Source: Cognatishimia activa (GTDB taxonomy: Bacteria; Pseudomonadota; Alphaproteobacteria; Rhodobacterales; Rhodobacteraceae). From it: a DNA stretch of 64,000 nucleotides. The stretch spans positions 2,268,501 through 2,332,500 of the forward strand of contig NZ_CP096147.1 of assembly GCF_026016445.1 (NCBI RefSeq), in the 5' to 3' direction. The notes below the pieces were generated by a model, which saw only the letters and a list, made by a program, of their open reading frames with translations, was not told where the DNA came from and made no database searches. The translations under genes and the position numbers were made by a program. Each line of letters starts with the position of its first letter. Position 1 is the stretch's first letter. Of the stretch, positions 62,335 through 64,000 are shown one piece after another.

Positions 62335-63732
62335 GTGAAGGTTCGGCAGAGCAGGCCGGCCCATTTTGGGCTATTTATCCTCTTAGCGTGTTTATTGACA
62401 TGCGTGACCGCGTTCACCGCGGCGGCAGCGCCTTATGCTGCTATGGTCATCGACTCTCGCTCTGGCAAAGTTCTGCATTCTCGTAACGCCGATACACGCC
62501 TGCACCCGGCCTCCCTGACTAAGATGATGACGCTCTATATCGCGTTTGAAGCTGTTCAGAACGGCGAATTGTCTATGGACACGAAGGTCCGCATCTCCAA
62601 AGTTGCCGCTGCAGAGCCACCATCCAAACTCGGCTTGAAAGCGGGTCAGCGTATTGCCTTCCGATATCTCGTGCGCGCGGCAGCAGTAAAATCTGCCAAT
62701 GATGCGGCCACCGCAATTGGTGAAGCCATTTCGGGTTCCGAAGCCGCCTTTGCCCGTCGCATGAACCGCACAGCGCGGGCTTTGGGTATGACACGCACAA
62801 CTTTCAAAAATGCACACGGTTTGACCGAAAGCGGTCACATGTCGACTGCCCGTGACATGACCACGCTGGGCCGCCACGTGCTTTATGATTATCCGCAGTA
62901 TTATAACCTCTTCTCTCGCCAATCGACCCATGCAGGTGTGAAGGAAGTGGCCAACACTAACCGTCGTTTCCTCAGCAACTACCGCGGCGCCGACGGCATC
63001 AAAACCGGGTACACCCGCGCCGCTGGCTTTAACCTTGTGGCATCTGCTGAGCGTGGCAACGAACGGATTATCGCAACTGTCTTTGGTGGCCGCTCCACCG
63101 CTTCGCGCAATGCAAAGGTGGCCGAATTGCTTGATCTTGGCTTCCGCCGCGCCCCAAGCCGCGTGGCGTTGAGAAAGCCAACCCGCCCTGCCTACGCAGG
63201 CAACGTAGGAACGTCTGGCGCACAGCCAGCCGCAAAGACCGTGCGTGTTGCGACAGCAGTGAAAAAGAGCCTGCGTCCTATTCTAAGGCCAACAACAAGC
63301 GCCCCTGCCCCGACAACAACAATTGCCGCGACAGATGGCATTAATGTCGAAATCGAAAACGCGCTAAAAGAAGCGCAAGCTAATACAGCCTCGCTCTTCC
63401 CGACATCGGTGAAGAAATCCGCGGCCCCTGCCCCGACACCTGTCATTGTCGAAGATCCGGAACCCCAAGTCGTCACCCGTTTGTCTACCTCTGGCGGGCG
63501 TCACTGGGGTATCAATGTTGGCCGGTACGGAAGCCGATATGCGGCTGAGAAAATGCTCCTGAAAACGGCGCTCGCTGAGATGAGTACACTTGATGGCTCA
63601 CTGCGAAAGGTTGTGAAATCCAAGCGCGGATTTGACGCCAACTTTATGGGGCTCACCCGAGACACTGCAGACTTAGCCTGTCGGCGCCTGCAAGCGCGCC
63701 AAGTGTCCTGCTTTATGATCGGGCCAAGTTAA
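62335..63732 (+). CDS. D-alanyl-D-alanine carboxypeptidase with C-terminal SPOR domain
   Basis: This low-molecular-weight penicillin-binding protein trims peptidoglycan pentapeptides in the periplasm. The three catalytic motifs are present: SLTK (HPASLTKMM), SAN (VKSANDAA) and KTG (GIKTGYT). A Pro/Ala/Thr-rich linker of about 120 residues leads to a SPOR domain (HWGINVGRYGSRYAAEKMLL near the end), which binds denuded glycan at the division site. The GTG at 62335 with AAGGG eight bases upstream places the signal peptide (MKVRQSRPAHFGLFILLACL) at the N-terminus. An earlier GTG at 62272 has no such site. Confidence 0.9.
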   Translation: MKVRQSRPAHFGLFILLACLLTCVTAFTAAAAPYAAMVIDSRSGKVLHSRNADTRLHPASLTKMMTLYIAFEAVQNGELSMDTKVRISKVAAAEPPSKLGLKAGQRIAFRYLVRAAAVKSANDAATAIGEAISGSEAAFARRMNRTARALGMTRTTFKNAHGLTESGHMSTARDMTTLGRHVLYDYPQYYNLFSRQSTHAGVKEVANTNRRFLSNYRGADGIKTGYTRAAGFNLVASAERGNERIIATVFGGRSTASRNAKVAELLDLGFRRAPSRVALRKPTRPAYAGNVGTSGAQPAAKTVRVATAVKKSLRPILRPTTSAPAPTTTIAATDGINVEIENALKEAQANTASLFPTSVKKSAAPAPTPVIVEDPEPQVVTRLSTSGGRHWGINVGRYGSRYAAEKMLLKTALAEMSTLDGSLRKVVKSKRGFDANFMGLTRDTADLACRRLQARQVSCFMIGPS

Positions 63733-63766
63733 CCCCCCGGTCATCTGACTGTGAAAGGATCAAGCT

Positions 63767-64000
63767 ATGCCAGATCCCTATTTTTCCGAAGTCAAATTCC
63801 TCGGTGCCGGCAACCAAGACTTTGTCGAAATCGCTCTTGATGCAGGCACTGACCCAAGCACGATTCAGCTGGTTGTCTATCATCCCAATGGGACCGTACG
63901 AACAACCAATGATCTCGATAGTCCGGACAGCTCTAATGCTGGCAAGGATATCTATTCGATCGATTCAGCTGGATCAGACACGTTCAATGGCGTCCATAAA
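63767..64000 (+). CDS. unrecognised protein, N-terminal part only
   Basis: The ATG at 63767 follows AAAGGA and opens a frame that runs off the window after 78 codons. The visible part starts MPDPYFSEVKFLGAGNQDFV and is rich in Asp, Ser, Thr and Gly with no signal peptide (for example TIQLVVYHPNGTVRTTND). That composition is common in secreted or type I-exported proteins of roseobacters, including Hint-domain and lamin-tail-type proteins, but the fragment is too short to assign. It lies 34 bp after the carboxypeptidase gene. Confidence 0.6.
   Translation, partial: MPDPYFSEVKFLGAGNQDFVEIALDAGTDPSTIQLVVYHPNGTVRTTNDLDSPDSSNAGKDIYSIDSAGSDTFNGVHK

Noticed and set aside
1..64000. CRISPR arrays, insertion sequences, rRNA operons
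   Set aside because: No regularly spaced repeat cluster, transposase motif or rRNA sequence was seen on either strand.

Overview
The window reads as a chromosomal core segment of an alphaproteobacterium of the order Rhodobacterales (Roseobacter group). The support is family-level and by recognition, not by search: a TIGR02302/DUF4175 protein next to lysA and argH, a 44-residue aa3-type cytochrome oxidase subunit IV, PHA genes phaA/phaB, a GcvA-type LysR regulator, a DUF6173 protein, ETF-ubiquinone oxidoreductase, a DmdC-like acyl-CoA dehydrogenase, an alphaproteobacterial-type glutamate-cysteine ligase, and a split pyrB-pyrC operon. Base composition and codon use look even across the coding part. 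I see no prophage, insertion sequence, CRISPR array or rRNA operon. One tRNA gene (CAT anticodon) lies inside the only long gene-poor stretch (about 54.6-55.7 kb).

Layout. 1-5 kb: a leftward operon argH > small lipoprotein > DUF2834 membrane protein > lysA > TIGR02302 protein (cut by the window edge), with ATGA overlaps at the first two junctions. 5-11 kb: rightward tlpA-like thioredoxin, a degenerate EAL protein, phaA, phaB, then a LysR regulator overlapping a DMT exporter. 11-18.9 kb: DUF465, a tRNA-modifying-type methyltransferase with DUF2007, polyprenyl diphosphate synthase, a TPR protein, ETF-QO, greA and a membrane coiled-coil protein. 18.8-22.2 kb: molybdenum cofactor operon fdhD > mobA > mobB > moeA. 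22.3-29 kb: a lipoprotein, cytochrome oxidase subunit IV, DUF6173, an MBL hydrolase, acyl-CoA dehydrogenase, Sua5/TsaC, YqgE and a DsbD-alpha-like protein. 29-34 kb: an RND efflux pump and its adaptor. 34-36 kb: uracil-DNA glycosylase > LysE exporter > moaB. 36.2-39.8 kb: pyrB, two very small ORFs, a membrane protein, pyrC and plsY, mostly translationally coupled. 40-48.4 kb: a YHS protein, gshA-type ligase, rsmE, ubiA, a BON/OmpA protein, and pgsA > moaD > moaE. 48.4-54.6 kb: a candidate structured RNA, uvrC, a Ca/Na antiporter, a small zinc-ribbon membrane protein, an S49 protease and an ABC-2 transporter. 55-64 kb: tRNA, a membrane LytTR regulator, haem genes hemE, hemC and hemF, a degenerate SDR, an RsmC-like methyltransferase, clpS, a D-Ala-D-Ala carboxypeptidase with a SPOR domain, and the start of an unrecognised gene.

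Themes. Molybdenum cofactor genes recur in three separate clusters (moeA/mobA/mobB/fdhD, moaB, moaD/moaE). Several enzyme homologues have lost key catalytic or metal-binding residues: PyrC lacks HxH and the catalytic Asp, the EAL protein lacks the AEGVE glutamates, the UDG lacks three of four Fe-S cysteines, and an SDR lacks the YxxxK lysine. Several small proteins absent from simple long-ORF calling are supported by ribosome binding sites or by start/stop overlaps. The less ordinary non-coding signals are a structured, terminator-ended locus beside uvrC, a Pho-box-like repeat array with a DnaA box upstream of uvrC, and a 21-bp-spaced direct repeat upstream of the LytTR gene.
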